Source: Methanobacterium sp.
GTDB taxonomy: Archaea; Methanobacteriota; Methanobacteria; Methanobacteriales; Methanobacteriaceae
Direction of reading: 5' to 3'
Assembly: GCA_028700095.1 (NCBI GenBank)
Contig: JAQVTJ010000010.1
Span: 1-26,093 of the forward strand
Length of the DNA stretch: 26,093 bases
Both the position numbers and the translations under genes were made by a program. The notes below the pieces were generated by a model, which was given only the letters and a program-made list of their open reading frames with translations, ran no database searches and had not been told where the DNA came from. Positions 14,766 through 23,198 of this stretch are shown here, in pieces (the first letter of the stretch is position 1; each line of letters starts with the position of its first letter).

Positions 14766-15596
14766 TTATACATCTCCTTGAAGTTTCTCTCGAACCCTTC
14801 TATAGAAATTTTTAGTTAACCTAAGGAAATATGCACTGTTATCTGATTTTTTAAATATCATTTCATCCATATAATTTATTTCTTCCTCTAATTGTCCGTC
14901 TATTACTGCAACTGCTTTTTTACCTTCACGTAAAAATTTAACCTTAATAATACTATTATCAGGCACCACTGTAGGTCTTGCACCTAACTTAAATGGGCAT
15001 ATTGGAACTATTATAAATGCACCAACTCTTGGGTCAACTATAGGTCCTCCTGCTGACATGGAATAGGCTGTTGAGCCGCTTGGAGTGGCAATTATAATTC
15101 CATCTGCTCTTAGTTCTTCTACAATCTCATCATCAACACTTATTTCTATGTGAAGCATTTTAGCAGGTTTTTGGGTCATGAGAACAACTTCATTAAGTGC
15201 GGAATGTAATTGTTTATTATGATATACTTGTAGTTGTGTTCTTTTTTCAACAAAGTAATTTCCATTAAGAACCTGTTCTAATGCTGTGAAAGTTTCTTCA
15301 GGATCTATTTCTGTTAGAAACCCCACAGCACCCATGTTAATACCAAATAATGGGATTTTTTTCTTATTAATAAATCCTTGGGTTCTTAATACTGTTCCAT
15401 CCCCACCAACTGCTATAACCATATCCACATCCATATCTTCCAGTTTTGTGGCTAGTTCTTGGTATTTGTTAAGTTTAGATGCTAATTCCCAGTCTAGTTG
15501 AGTTTCCACATTTTTTTCCATAAGAAATTCAACTATTTTTCCTGCTAGCACAATTGCTGTTTCAACATCAAGACGTGCCACAACTCCTAAGCGCAT
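14766..15596 (-). CDS. nadK: NAD kinase (ATP-NAD/polyphosphate kinase)
   Basis: Phosphorylates NAD to NADP. It has 276 residues. GGDGT (64-68) is the catalytic diphosphate-binding motif, followed by NMGAVGFL, NEVVL (NAD contact) and DGIIIATPSGSTAYSMSAGG (nucleotide site). The C-terminal beta domain ends basic (RLTKNFYRRVREKL). The ATG at 15596 overlaps the upstream phosphatase stop as ATGA, so the two are very probably translated together. In Methanocaldococcus jannaschii the homologous activities are fused in one protein (MJ0917, NADP phosphatase/NAD kinase); here they are separate genes in the same order. cfbE follows closely. Confidence 0.96.
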   Translation of the reverse strand: MRLGVVARLDVETAIVLAGKIVEFLMEKNVETQLDWELASKLNKYQELATKLEDMDVDMVIAVGGDGTVLRTQGFINKKKIPLFGINMGAVGFLTEIDPEETFTALEQVLNGNYFVEKRTQLQVYHNKQLHSALNEVVLMTQKPAKMLHIEISVDDEIVEELRADGIIIATPSGSTAYSMSAGGPIVDPRVGAFIIVPICPFKLGARPTVVPDNSIIKVKFLREGKKAVAVIDGQLEEEINYMDEMIFKKSDNSAYFLRLTKNFYRRVREKLQGDV

Positions 15597-16450
15597 CAGC
15601 TACCTCCTAATATGTCTATTATTTCTCTGTGAATTGTTTTATTACATGAAGCAACTATAGATGTTCTGTCAAGAACATTCAATCCATTTTCAAGCATTTG
15701 GCATTTTTCATCTGTTACAATACCTGTTGATTCTTCAATTATAAGTTTTGCAGCAGCTATATCAACTATTCTTAAATTACCTCTAATATCTAAAAATGCA
15801 TCATATGTTCCATCTGCAACATAACATAATTCTATTGCAACTGAGCCTAAAATTCTCATACTTCTAACAGTTTTACAGAGTTTATCTATTTTAGACATTT
15901 TTGCACGGTATATATAGGCACCTATAGATGATCCTGAGACATCAATTTTTTGGGATGGTTTTATTGGAATTCCATTGTGAAATGCTCCATTGCCTTTTTT
16001 TGCATGGTAAATATCTCCAGTTGCGAAATTTTTAACAAATCCCATTTCCACATCAGTGCTAATTAGTTTACTTGGATCTGTAACTAGTTTTGATGCACCC
16101 CTGGGATCTGCAATAGCAATTGATATACCATATGCTGGTATATTTTTTATGGCATTTCTAGTACCATCTAAAGGATCAACTACTAAAACTGCTTCAGATT
16201 GTCCTTTTCCTATTTTTAATTCCCCTATTTCTTCACTGATCAATGTAACAGGTTTTTTGGTTTCTTCTAAGATTTGAACAACTTTTTCTTCGGCAACAAG
16301 ATCTATAAACTTAGTTGGAGTCCCATCTGCACCCATTTTAACTATTTCACCTGACTTTGGATTGCCAACAAGTGGTTTTATTACTTTATGAGTTTCTTCC
16401 ATTATTCTGTTTGAAATCATACCCCAGAACTTGATATCGTCCTTTTTCAT
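15596..16450 (-). CDS. suhB: Inositol-monophosphatase-family phosphatase (likely NADP phosphatase / fructose-1,6-bisphosphatase type)
   Basis: A metal-dependent sugar or nucleotide phosphatase of 284 residues. Metal ligands are visible as SEE (72-74), VDPLDGTRN (91-99: Asp 92, Asp 95) and the third-site Asp 230 in RIVDIAAAKLI, where most relatives have WDxAAG. Archaeal members can use inositol phosphate, fructose bisphosphate or NADP. Overlap with nadK and the known fused homologue MJ0917 make NADP phosphatase a good candidate, so the pair could set the NAD/NADP ratio; substrate choice is inference. AAGGGAT precedes the ATG. It is the first gene of the minus-strand run that continues through nadK into cfbE; pdaD ends 37 bases upstream. 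Confidence 0.9.
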   Translation of the reverse strand: MKKDDIKFWGMISNRIMEETHKVIKPLVGNPKSGEIVKMGADGTPTKFIDLVAEEKVVQILEETKKPVTLISEEIGELKIGKGQSEAVLVVDPLDGTRNAIKNIPAYGISIAIADPRGASKLVTDPSKLISTDVEMGFVKNFATGDIYHAKKGNGAFHNGIPIKPSQKIDVSGSSIGAYIYRAKMSKIDKLCKTVRSMRILGSVAIELCYVADGTYDAFLDIRGNLRIVDIAAAKLIIEESTGIVTDEKCQMLENGLNVLDRTSIVASCNKTIHREIIDILGGS

Positions 16451-16487
16451 GTTTTATCCCTTCATTTACCAAATATTTAGTTTTACC

Positions 16488-16931
16488 CTAATTTATATAG
16501 ACAACTGCTGCAATAGCAGCTCCTTGTTTCTTAACTAAATGGGTTTCATCTGCCATTAGTATTTCCTTTATTTTAAGGCCTCTAATATCCATCATATATT
16601 GTAACATAAATTCTGCTTCTTTTTTCACATCTTCAGGATTTCTGTTAATTCCTGTGTTTTCAACAACACATCCAAAATCATCAGATGTTGCTGCAGCCAC
16701 AACTGCAGTTATTAAATCATCTTCTACATCAGATGATATGTATGCAAGTACACAGTTAACCATATCTCCCGGTGGAAATTTTGGAACTGGTACTATCTCT
16801 ATATTTGAAGGTAGTATACTTGAAACTTTTATAAGATTAACATCTCCAATATTTGCATTTAGTAATGCATTATCAAATGCATTGAGTTTTGTAGGGCCTT
16901 CAGCTTTTCCAGAAGTTATTGATATTTTCAT
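16488..16931 (-). CDS. pdaD: Pyruvoyl-dependent arginine decarboxylase
   Basis: Converts arginine to agmatine, the start of archaeal polyamine synthesis. The proenzyme has 147 residues from the ATG at 16931, which follows AGTGAT at four bases (an upstream in-frame GTG at 16940 is part of that site). Self-cleavage should occur at Ser37-Ser38 in KVSSILP, turning the second Ser into the pyruvoyl group. Other family marks: PPGDMVNCVLAY, and near the end the HLVKKQGAAIAAVVYI strand. The subunits would form trimers of alpha-beta pairs as in the known Methanocaldococcus enzyme. It faces eIF5A across 253 bases; the agmatinase gene is next to eIF5A. Confidence 0.96.
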   Translation of the reverse strand: MKISITSGKAEGPTKLNAFDNALLNANIGDVNLIKVSSILPSNIEIVPVPKFPPGDMVNCVLAYISSDVEDDLITAVVAAATSDDFGCVVENTGINRNPEDVKKEAEFMLQYMMDIRGLKIKEILMADETHLVKKQGAAIAAVVYIN

Positions 16932-17115
16932 TTTTATCACTATAAAATTAAATATTAAAAATTAAATATTTATTCATATCCTATATGATCAAGGGTTATC
17001 TATAAAAGTTTACATATCTAAACATATGATATGATAATGATAGTATTTTACAATTACTATTACATAATATATTTAAGATCATGGATTGAATATAATTTTA
17101 TGGATATCTATTAGA

Positions 17116-17155
17116 TTTATAAATATTTAAAATTCCTTTAATGATTTATTAAAGG
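17116..17155 (+). promoter_or_regulatory. Promoter region of eIF5A with TATA-like box and inverted repeat
   Basis: TTTATAAATA (17116-17125) fits an archaeal TATA box. A perfect eight-base inverted repeat, CCTTTAAT-GATTT-ATTAAAGG (17135-17155), lies where transcription should start, some 25 bases after the box and 30 before the start codon. It could be an operator or a leader hairpin. Confidence 0.45.
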
Positions 17156-17184
17156 ATCTATTATATGATAATCGGAGGTAAAAA

Positions 17185-17580
17185 ATGTCAAAAAAGGTAT
17201 TAGAAGTTAAAACCTTAAAAGTTGGTAAATATGTAATAATTGGCGGTGAAGCATCAAAGATCACTAGTATTCAAACATCCTCACCAGGAAAACACGGTGC
17301 TGCAAAGGCAAGAGTTGAAGCTATAGGTATATTTGATTGGCAGAAAAGAAATTTTGTTAAACCTGTTGATTCCAAATGTGATGTTCCTATGATAGACAAG
17401 CGTTTAGGTCAAGTTTTATCTATTATGGGAAAAACTGATGTTCAACTCATGGATCTTGAAACCTATGAAACATTTGATATTCCAATTCCAGATGAACTGA
17501 AAGATAAACTTAATGAAGGTTCTGAAGTAGATTATATCATGGCAATGGGTAAAAAGAAATTAATGAGAATAAAAGGATAA
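17185..17580 (+). CDS. eif5a: Translation factor aIF5A (hypusine-containing)
   Basis: Binds the ribosome and helps peptide-bond formation at difficult sequences. It has 131 residues in two beta-barrel domains. The loop TSSPGKHGAAKARVEA (31-46) holds Lys36, the residue changed to hypusine or deoxyhypusine. The C-terminal OB-like domain starts near residue 72. The ribosome site is perfect (GGAGGT, seven bases before the ATG). The gene sits between arginine decarboxylase (divergent) and agmatinase (same strand, 94 bases later), the enzymes that supply the aminobutyl donor. An inverted repeat at the likely transcription start may control it. Confidence 0.98.
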   Translation: MSKKVLEVKTLKVGKYVIIGGEASKITSIQTSSPGKHGAAKARVEAIGIFDWQKRNFVKPVDSKCDVPMIDKRLGQVLSIMGKTDVQLMDLETYETFDIPIPDELKDKLNEGSEVDYIMAMGKKKLMRIKG

Positions 17581-17674
17581 AATTGGGTTAATTTTAAACC
17601 CATAAATTTTTCCTGATTTTATTAAAGATATATAATATTTTTATATTAAAATTATTATACTGAGTCGATACTAA

Positions 17675-18562
17675 ATGCTTTTTTATACTGAAAATGTTTT
17701 GAAATTCGCATTTTCCCAAACAGATAATGTTGAATTTAATAAGGATAATAAATTAAGATTTGCAATTTTAGGAGTGCCATTTGATGGTACAACTAGTTAC
17801 AAACCAGGAGCTCGTTTTGGTCCTAGATCTGTTAGGGAAGCATCTTATAATTTTGAAGGATATAATTTAATTCTTGATAAAACTATATCAGCAGAGTTAT
17901 ATGATTTTGGAGATTTGGAAGTTGTTCATGGAAATTTCAAAAAAACATGTTCAAATCTTAAAATAACAATTTCTGAATTATTAGCTATGAAAATGGTGCC
18001 AATTACAATTGGAGGAGATCATAGTATAAGTTATTGTGTATTAAAAGCAATGGATGAAAGTAATGCAGTTGAAATGGGTGAAATTACAGTAATACATTTT
18101 GATGCACATATGGATATGAGAGATCATTATATGGGTGAAAAATATTCCCATGCAACTGTGATGCATAGGATATTTGACTTGAATCCTAAAGAAATTATCC
18201 AGATAGGTATTAGATCTGCATCAATAGATGAGGTAGGTTTGGTAAATAAATATAATATAAAAACTTTCAAATCTTGTGATGTGGATGGAAATATTAATGA
18301 AATAATTAAATTATTAGAAAAAATCCAAAATCCCATATATTTATCTTTTGATATAGATGTATTGGATCCTGCATATGCACCTTCAGTTGGCACACCCTCT
18401 ACATGTGGATTAAGCCCTAAACAGGTTGAAAAATTAATCTATAGTTTTAAAGGGAAAAAGATTATAGGAATGGATATGGTTGAGGTTTCTTCAACCGAAA
18501 TTGGAGATATTACCTCATTAAATGCTGCTAAAATAATTTATGATATACTGTTTATGCAATAG
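17675..18562 (+). CDS. speB: Agmatinase
   Basis: A ureohydrolase that splits agmatine to putrescine and urea; in some archaea it acts on aminopropylagmatine to give spermidine, and in haloarchaea it is part of an agmatine-based hypusine route. It has 295 residues. All manganese ligands are visible: GGDHS (His116), HFDAHMD (Asp143, His145, Asp147) and SFDIDVLDP (Asp226, Asp228), with the family end TPSTCGLSPKQV. The substrate (agmatine against arginine or guanidinobutyrate) is inferred from the pdaD neighbour. No clear ribosome site precedes the ATG. It follows eIF5A by 94 bases and ends at a nine-T run. Confidence 0.94.
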   Translation: MLFYTENVLKFAFSQTDNVEFNKDNKLRFAILGVPFDGTTSYKPGARFGPRSVREASYNFEGYNLILDKTISAELYDFGDLEVVHGNFKKTCSNLKITISELLAMKMVPITIGGDHSISYCVLKAMDESNAVEMGEITVIHFDAHMDMRDHYMGEKYSHATVMHRIFDLNPKEIIQIGIRSASIDEVGLVNKYNIKTFKSCDVDGNINEIIKLLEKIQNPIYLSFDIDVLDPAYAPSVGTPSTCGLSPKQVEKLIYSFKGKKIIGMDMVEVSSTEIGDITSLNAAKIIYDILFMQ

Positions 18563-18596
18563 ACAGAATATTATTATAATAGTTAATTAAAAAAAA

Positions 18597-18605
18597 TTTT
18601 TTTTT
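18597..18605 (+). terminator. Oligo-T terminator after speB
   Basis: Nine T about 35 bases after the agmatinase stop, preceded by an A-run with which it can form an A-U hairpin. Confidence 0.5.
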
Positions 18606-18854
18606 ATATATACTCAAATTTATTTTTATATTTTTTTTATGGATCTACGCACCTTTTTTTTATATCAATTATATTAATAATGTTAAATACAGTATTTTTT
18701 TATAGTGGAACAGAAATATTTTAAATTTACTATTTATATAACTTGAAAAAATGATATTAAAATGTTTAATCTAATCAAGAAAATAGATCGTTGATATATA
18801 ATATATGCTTCAAAAAAAAAGATTTTTTTAATTTAAAAATTGAAGGTGGATAAA

Positions 18855-20075
18855 ATGTTTAAAAGAGAAGTTAAACTTTCCGGACATATAATAGACTCCT
18901 TGATCCTTCCAAAGGCTCTTGATATCATAATGGATGGAGATGGAGATTTTAAGATAATTAAATTTAAGGTGGGTAAGCTCAGAGGAGATATTAGCCATGC
19001 TAGAATACTTGTTGAAGCATTCAATGAAATACTTCTTGATGAGATATTGGATGAGCTTTCAGAAGTTGGTGCAATTGTTGTTGAGCTTAAAGATGTTAAA
19101 ATTTTATTGTCTGAGAAGGATAAAACCCTTCCAGCTGATTTTTATTCCACAACACATCATCCTACCCATATACGTTATGATGGTGAATGGTTATTAGTTG
19201 AAGATATAGAAATGGATTGTATGATTGTTGTGGACACAGCATCTAGACGTGCATTTTGTAGGCCAATTGGCAAAATAAAAAAGGGAGATAAAATTGTTGT
19301 GGGTAGGGAAGGAATACAAGTTTCTCCTCCAGAACGTCCGCGTGGTAAAAAAGGTGTATTTGAATTTATGTCAAGTGATGCATCTTCAGAAAAACCTATA
19401 AAATCTATTATAAGAAAAATCTCCTCTGAAATAAAGGAAGTTAAAAAAAGAGGAGGTAAAATTGCTATTGTATCAGGTCCTGCGGTTGTACACACAGGAT
19501 GTGGTCCAATATTAGCTAGTATGATAAAAGAAAATATAATTGATATTATTTTTGCTGGAAATGCCCTTGCAACACATGATATTGAAAATGCACTTTATGG
19601 AACTTCTCTTGGAATGTGTGTTAAAACAGGTACAGCAGTTCCAAGAGGTCATAGGAATCATATATACGCTATAAATGAAATTAACAAAGCAGGATCTATA
19701 AAAGATGCTGTTAGAAAAGGAATATTAAATAAAGGAATAATGTATGAATGTGTTAAAAATAATGTTCCATTTGTACTTGCAGGTTCAATAAGAGATGACG
19801 GGCCCTTGCCTGATGTAATAACAGATGTTATTGATGCTCAAGATGAAATGAGAAAATATGTACAGGATGTGGATATGGTTATAATGATATCTACAATGCT
19901 ACATTCAATTGCAACAGGTAACATGCTTCCATCACATGTTAAAAGTATATGTGTAGATATTAACCCAGCTACTGTTACAAAATTAAGTGACAGAGGCAGT
20001 GCACAAGTTGTAGGTATAGTAACAGATGTTGGTACTTTTTTACCACTACTCTATAATGATCTGAAAACAGAATAA
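18855..20075 (+). CDS. LOR/SDH-domain protein, archaeal ornithine cyclodeaminase type (TIGR00300)
   Basis: A 406-residue protein from the ATG at 18855, which follows AGGTGG at about five bases; an in-frame TTG at 18840 lies before that site. The N-terminal third carries the LOR/SDH domain (alpha-beta-sandwich, about 1-100, then HHPTHIRYDGEWLLVEDIEM). The C-terminal half has a dinucleotide-binding style core: KIAIVSGPAVVHTGCGP, then FAGNALATHDIENALYG and DVDMVIMISTMLHSIATGNM. The methanogen family has been linked to ornithine cyclodeamination (ornithine to proline and ammonia), related to the C-terminal part of cyanobacterial ArgZ/AgrE; I give this with moderate certainty. Its place after pdaD, eIF5A and speB fits arginine/ornithine metabolism. 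Ends at a ten-T terminator. Confidence 0.85.
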   Translation: MFKREVKLSGHIIDSLILPKALDIIMDGDGDFKIIKFKVGKLRGDISHARILVEAFNEILLDEILDELSEVGAIVVELKDVKILLSEKDKTLPADFYSTTHHPTHIRYDGEWLLVEDIEMDCMIVVDTASRRAFCRPIGKIKKGDKIVVGREGIQVSPPERPRGKKGVFEFMSSDASSEKPIKSIIRKISSEIKEVKKRGGKIAIVSGPAVVHTGCGPILASMIKENIIDIIFAGNALATHDIENALYGTSLGMCVKTGTAVPRGHRNHIYAINEINKAGSIKDAVRKGILNKGIMYECVKNNVPFVLAGSIRDDGPLPDVITDVIDAQDEMRKYVQDVDMVIMISTMLHSIATGNMLPSHVKSICVDINPATVTKLSDRGSAQVVGIVTDVGTFLPLLYNDLKTE

Positions 20076-20093
20076 CCAATCTAAGTTTATTTA

Positions 20094-20103
20094 TTTTTTT
20101 TTT
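20094..20103 (+). terminator. Oligo-T terminator after the ornithine cyclodeaminase gene
   Basis: Ten T about 18 bases after the stop codon, without a stem, as usual for archaeal termination. Confidence 0.5.
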
Positions 20104-20352
20104 ATTCTATACCACTCCACTAAATAAGCCTGTAGAAAAAAAAATTGATTTATATCTTTATATCCTCAATATTTTTTTTTATTTATATAACAGGGTATGC
20201 TTTAAAAAAATAATTAACTAAGATCAATTGAAATTTCTTTAGATATAATTTAATGATTTATATAGGATTTGATGGAATATTATTTCATTATAATTTAATA
20301 TAATTATTAGCTGGGAAATTTGGTAATAGTAAGTTAATAAGAGGATATATTT

Positions 20353-21966
20353 ATGGTGAAAATAAGGGGAAATCTATTAAATGTTTCTGCTGAAGAAATT
20401 TATGGTGTGGAAATTTCTGTTGAAAAGGGTATTGTGAAATGTGTTGAAAATATTAGAGGAAATTTTAAGCATTTAATTTTACCAGGTTTTATTGATTCAC
20501 ATATACATATAGAAAGTTCTATGTTAACTCCTTCAAGATTTGCAGAAGCAGTAGTACCCCATGGAACAACTGCGGTTATTTCTGATCCCCATGAAATAGC
20601 TAATGTAATGGGAATTGAAGGTATAAATTATATGATAAAAGATGCATCTACAGTTCCGCTTAAAATGTTTATTACAGCACCTTCCTGTGTTCCAACAACA
20701 TTATATGAAACATCTGGAGCAATGATTTCTACAGAAGAAATAGAATTTTTATTACAAAATGATGATGTAGTTGCACTTGGAGAGATAATGAATTTTCCAG
20801 AGGTATTAGAAGGTAATCCTAATATATTGGCTAAATTAGAAGTTGCAAAAAGATTTAAAAAACCTATAGATGGACATGCACCATTTTTATCTGGTTTGGA
20901 TCTTTGTAAATATATTATGTCAGGAATATCCACAGATCATGAATGTAGTAGTGTAGATGAGGTTATTGAAAAAAGAAGGCTTGGAATGAAAATAATGCTT
21001 AGAGAAGGTTCATCAGCTAAAAATCTTAAAGATCTTGCATTTGCAGGTGGAGATTTTATTGTTTCTGATGATAAACATCCTGAAGATCTTTTAAATGGGC
21101 ATGTTGATGAAATGCTTAAAAAAGCTATTGAATATGGGATAGATCCATTAGATGCTATTAAAATGGTTACAATCAACCCTGCAGAACATTATAATTTAAA
21201 TAATGGAAATTTAATACCTAGAAAAGTTGCAGATATAGTTTTAGTTGATAATATAGAGAAATTAAATATAAAAAAGGTTATTATAGATGGTAAACTAGTT
21301 GCTGAAGATGGGAAACCCTGTTTTAATATAAAAACTACTGAAATTCCAAGTACATTTAAATTAAAACAGAAAAAATCTTCAGAGTTTGATATTACTGCAA
21401 AAGGATCCATTGTAACTGTAAAAGTTATGGAAGTTTTTGATGGTCAAATCATTACCAAAAAGGTTTTAGAAGATTTAAAGATAAAAAATGGTAAAATAGA
21501 AGCAAATATCAATAATGATATACTTAAAATTGCAGTTGTAGGCCGTTATGGTAATGAAAATGTTTCTAATGCTTTTGTAAAAGGTTTCGGTATTAAAGAT
21601 GGTGCTATTGCATCAAGTGTGGCTCATGATTCACATAATATTATAGTTGTAGGTACAAACAGTGAAGATATGGCAGAGGCTGTTAATATTATCTGTAAAA
21701 ATAAAGGCGGATTATCAGCAGTTTCAAATGGTATAATGTATTCATTAGAACTTCCTATTGCAGGATTAATGAGTTATAAAAGTTTAGAAAATGTTTCATC
21801 AGATTTAAAGATATTACATGATGCAGTTAAGGATATGGGTTCACATTTACGATCTCCATTTATGACATTATCATTTATGGCATTGCTTGTTATTCCAGAA
21901 CTTAAAATAAGTGATAAAGGACTTTTTGATGTTGAAAAATTTGAATTTGTAAACCTAATTAAATAA
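20353..21966 (+). CDS. ade: Adenine deaminase
   Basis: Converts adenine to hypoxanthine and ammonia in purine salvage. It has 537 residues, an amidohydrolase-type metal enzyme of the usual length. Metal-site motifs: GFIDSHIHIESS (His50, His52), SDPHEIANVMG (His80), GEIMNFPEV, DGHAPFLSG, STDHECSS and VSDDKHPEDLLNGHVDE. The C-terminal part (about 345-537) carries VVGRYGNENVSNAFVKGFG and VAHDSHNIIVVGTN, as in the bacterial Ade family. GAGGAT lies about seven bases before the ATG. It stands alone, convergent with the DUF447 gene; 277 bases of AT-rich DNA precede it. Confidence 0.96.
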   Translation: MVKIRGNLLNVSAEEIYGVEISVEKGIVKCVENIRGNFKHLILPGFIDSHIHIESSMLTPSRFAEAVVPHGTTAVISDPHEIANVMGIEGINYMIKDASTVPLKMFITAPSCVPTTLYETSGAMISTEEIEFLLQNDDVVALGEIMNFPEVLEGNPNILAKLEVAKRFKKPIDGHAPFLSGLDLCKYIMSGISTDHECSSVDEVIEKRRLGMKIMLREGSSAKNLKDLAFAGGDFIVSDDKHPEDLLNGHVDEMLKKAIEYGIDPLDAIKMVTINPAEHYNLNNGNLIPRKVADIVLVDNIEKLNIKKVIIDGKLVAEDGKPCFNIKTTEIPSTFKLKQKKSSEFDITAKGSIVTVKVMEVFDGQIITKKVLEDLKIKNGKIEANINNDILKIAVVGRYGNENVSNAFVKGFGIKDGAIASSVAHDSHNIIVVGTNSEDMAEAVNIICKNKGGLSAVSNGIMYSLELPIAGLMSYKSLENVSSDLKILHDAVKDMGSHLRSPFMTLSFMALLVIPELKISDKGLFDVEKFEFVNLIK

Positions 21967-22032
21967 TAAAAAAAATATATTAATCTATAAGCAAGTTTTT
22001 ACTAATTAAAGGAATAAATATGGAATTTATTA

Positions 22033-22647
22033 TTATCTTTTTTTAAATGCTTTTGAAATATTTTTCATTGCAATTTTATGTTCTTTTCCGCCTACTTTAT
22101 TTACTATTCTGGTAATTTCATCCATTCTATGATGGTAAAGTTTTTCCATATCTCCAGAAACTTTTTCCATTCTTGTTAAATAAACAAGACCTTCAATTAT
22201 TCCATATATTGCTCTGTTTAATGGTTCAACACATTCTTTTTTCTTATTAATATATGTAACTTCAGCTTTTACAATGGTTGTTACAGATATTCCTAGATTA
22301 TCTTCTCTTTTAACATCCTTCAAACTTATAACATTGGCCATGAAAAATGCATCTGTATTTTTTATATAAAATTCATTTTCATATTGTTTAAAATAATTTT
22401 TTGAAAGATTACCCAGGGTAGATTCTACAAAAATCATTGGATCTTTTAATATATTTACTATGAAACTTTTATTTTCCTTTATATTATGAACAGTGCTGGA
22501 TCCTTGGTGAAGATATAAAACAATTTCTTTATTATTTTTACATATCACACCTATAGGCGCAGCATTAGATGTTCCATTACTATTTCTGGTTGTTAATATT
22601 GTTTCATATAGTAATCCTTTTTTCATTCCGATTGATTCTAGATCCAA
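22033..22647 (-). CDS. DUF447 family protein (flavin-reductase-like split barrel)
   Basis: A 204-residue protein of the archaeal DUF447 family: the head (M)DLESIGMKKGLLYETILTT, then SNAAPIGVICKNNKEIVLYL, the IVNILKDPMIFVESTLGNL strand and an all-helical end (LYHHRMDEITRIVNKVGG). The fold is related to FMN-binding split barrels, so flavin binding is possible; the reaction is unknown. I accept TTG at 22647 as start because GAGAGGA lies about four bases before it and the head from this codon matches the family; an ATG seven codons later is the alternative. It follows DUF2124 by 18 bases on the minus strand, so the two are probably one operon. Confidence 0.85.
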   Translation of the reverse strand: MDLESIGMKKGLLYETILTTRNSNGTSNAAPIGVICKNNKEIVLYLHQGSSTVHNIKENKSFIVNILKDPMIFVESTLGNLSKNYFKQYENEFYIKNTDAFFMANVISLKDVKREDNLGISVTTIVKAEVTYINKKKECVEPLNRAIYGIIEGLVYLTRMEKVSGDMEKLYHHRMDEITRIVNKVGGKEHKIAMKNISKAFKKR

Positions 22648-22665
22648 ATATTCCTCTCCATAATA

Positions 22666-23127
22666 TTATTTTCTTAAAATGAAACCATTTAATGTACCGT
22701 TGATTATACAGTCAAAGTCTAATATTTTATCCCATCCCTGTTGACGGAATATATCCATATAGCTAAGCCCTATTAATTTTCCATTATCTTCAAGTATAAT
22801 ATCAACAATTTTTTGGATTTCATCTGCTTTAATACCAGATTTAGGCCTGGCTAAACCTCCTAAAAGTGCAATATAATCTGCATTGGGTTCTGTTAACTCA
22901 CCAAACTCCATACCTTGAATTGAAGGAATAATTTTTATGGCACTAGTTATATCTGTACCTGTTATAAAAACAGATTCTTTTTCCTTAACAACAAATGCAA
23001 AAAGTTGAGCAAAAGGACTGCACACCCCAGGCATGCCAATAAATGCTATTTTTTTAGCTTCTTTTACTTCTTCTCGAAATGCTAGAAGATTTCCTGTTAT
23101 TCCTATAAATTCACTATCCTTTCCCAT
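22666..23127 (-). CDS. DUF2124 family protein
   Basis: A 153-residue protein from the ATG at 23127, which follows AGGGGA by about seven bases. The frame stays open to 23220, but that part lies in the end of the insertion element and is not expected to be protein. The product reads MGKDSEFIGITGNLLAFREE, then KKIAFIGMPGVCSPFAQLF, ITGTDITSAIKIIPSI, DYIALLGGLARPKSGI and LIGLSYMDIFRQQGW, a Rossmann-like alpha/beta pattern. The DUF2124 family is found mainly in methanogens and has no proven function. The insertion element begins 24 bases before the start codon, so the native promoter has been moved away or replaced. Confidence 0.85.
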   Translation of the reverse strand: MGKDSEFIGITGNLLAFREEVKEAKKIAFIGMPGVCSPFAQLFAFVVKEKESVFITGTDITSAIKIIPSIQGMEFGELTEPNADYIALLGGLARPKSGIKADEIQKIVDIILEDNGKLIGLSYMDIFRQQGWDKILDFDCIINGTLNGFILRK

Positions 23128-23157
23128 ATATAGTTCCCCTATAGTGTAGATTGAACT

Positions 23158-23181
23158 TCTCCGACCTGTGGAGGTCGGAGA
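23158..23181 (-). ncRNA. Right-end hairpin of the IS element, putative omega-RNA 3' part
   Basis: TCTCCGACCT (23158-23167) and AGGTCGGAGA (23172-23181) form a perfect ten-base stem with a four-base loop, far more GC-rich than the surroundings. In IS200/IS605 elements this region serves as the TnpA-recognised end and, with the last part of tnpB, as the scaffold of the omega-RNA that guides TnpB; the guide comes from the flank just beyond the element. That RNA is inferred here, not shown. Confidence 0.6.
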
Positions 23182-23198
23182 TTCTTGTTTAGATAGTT

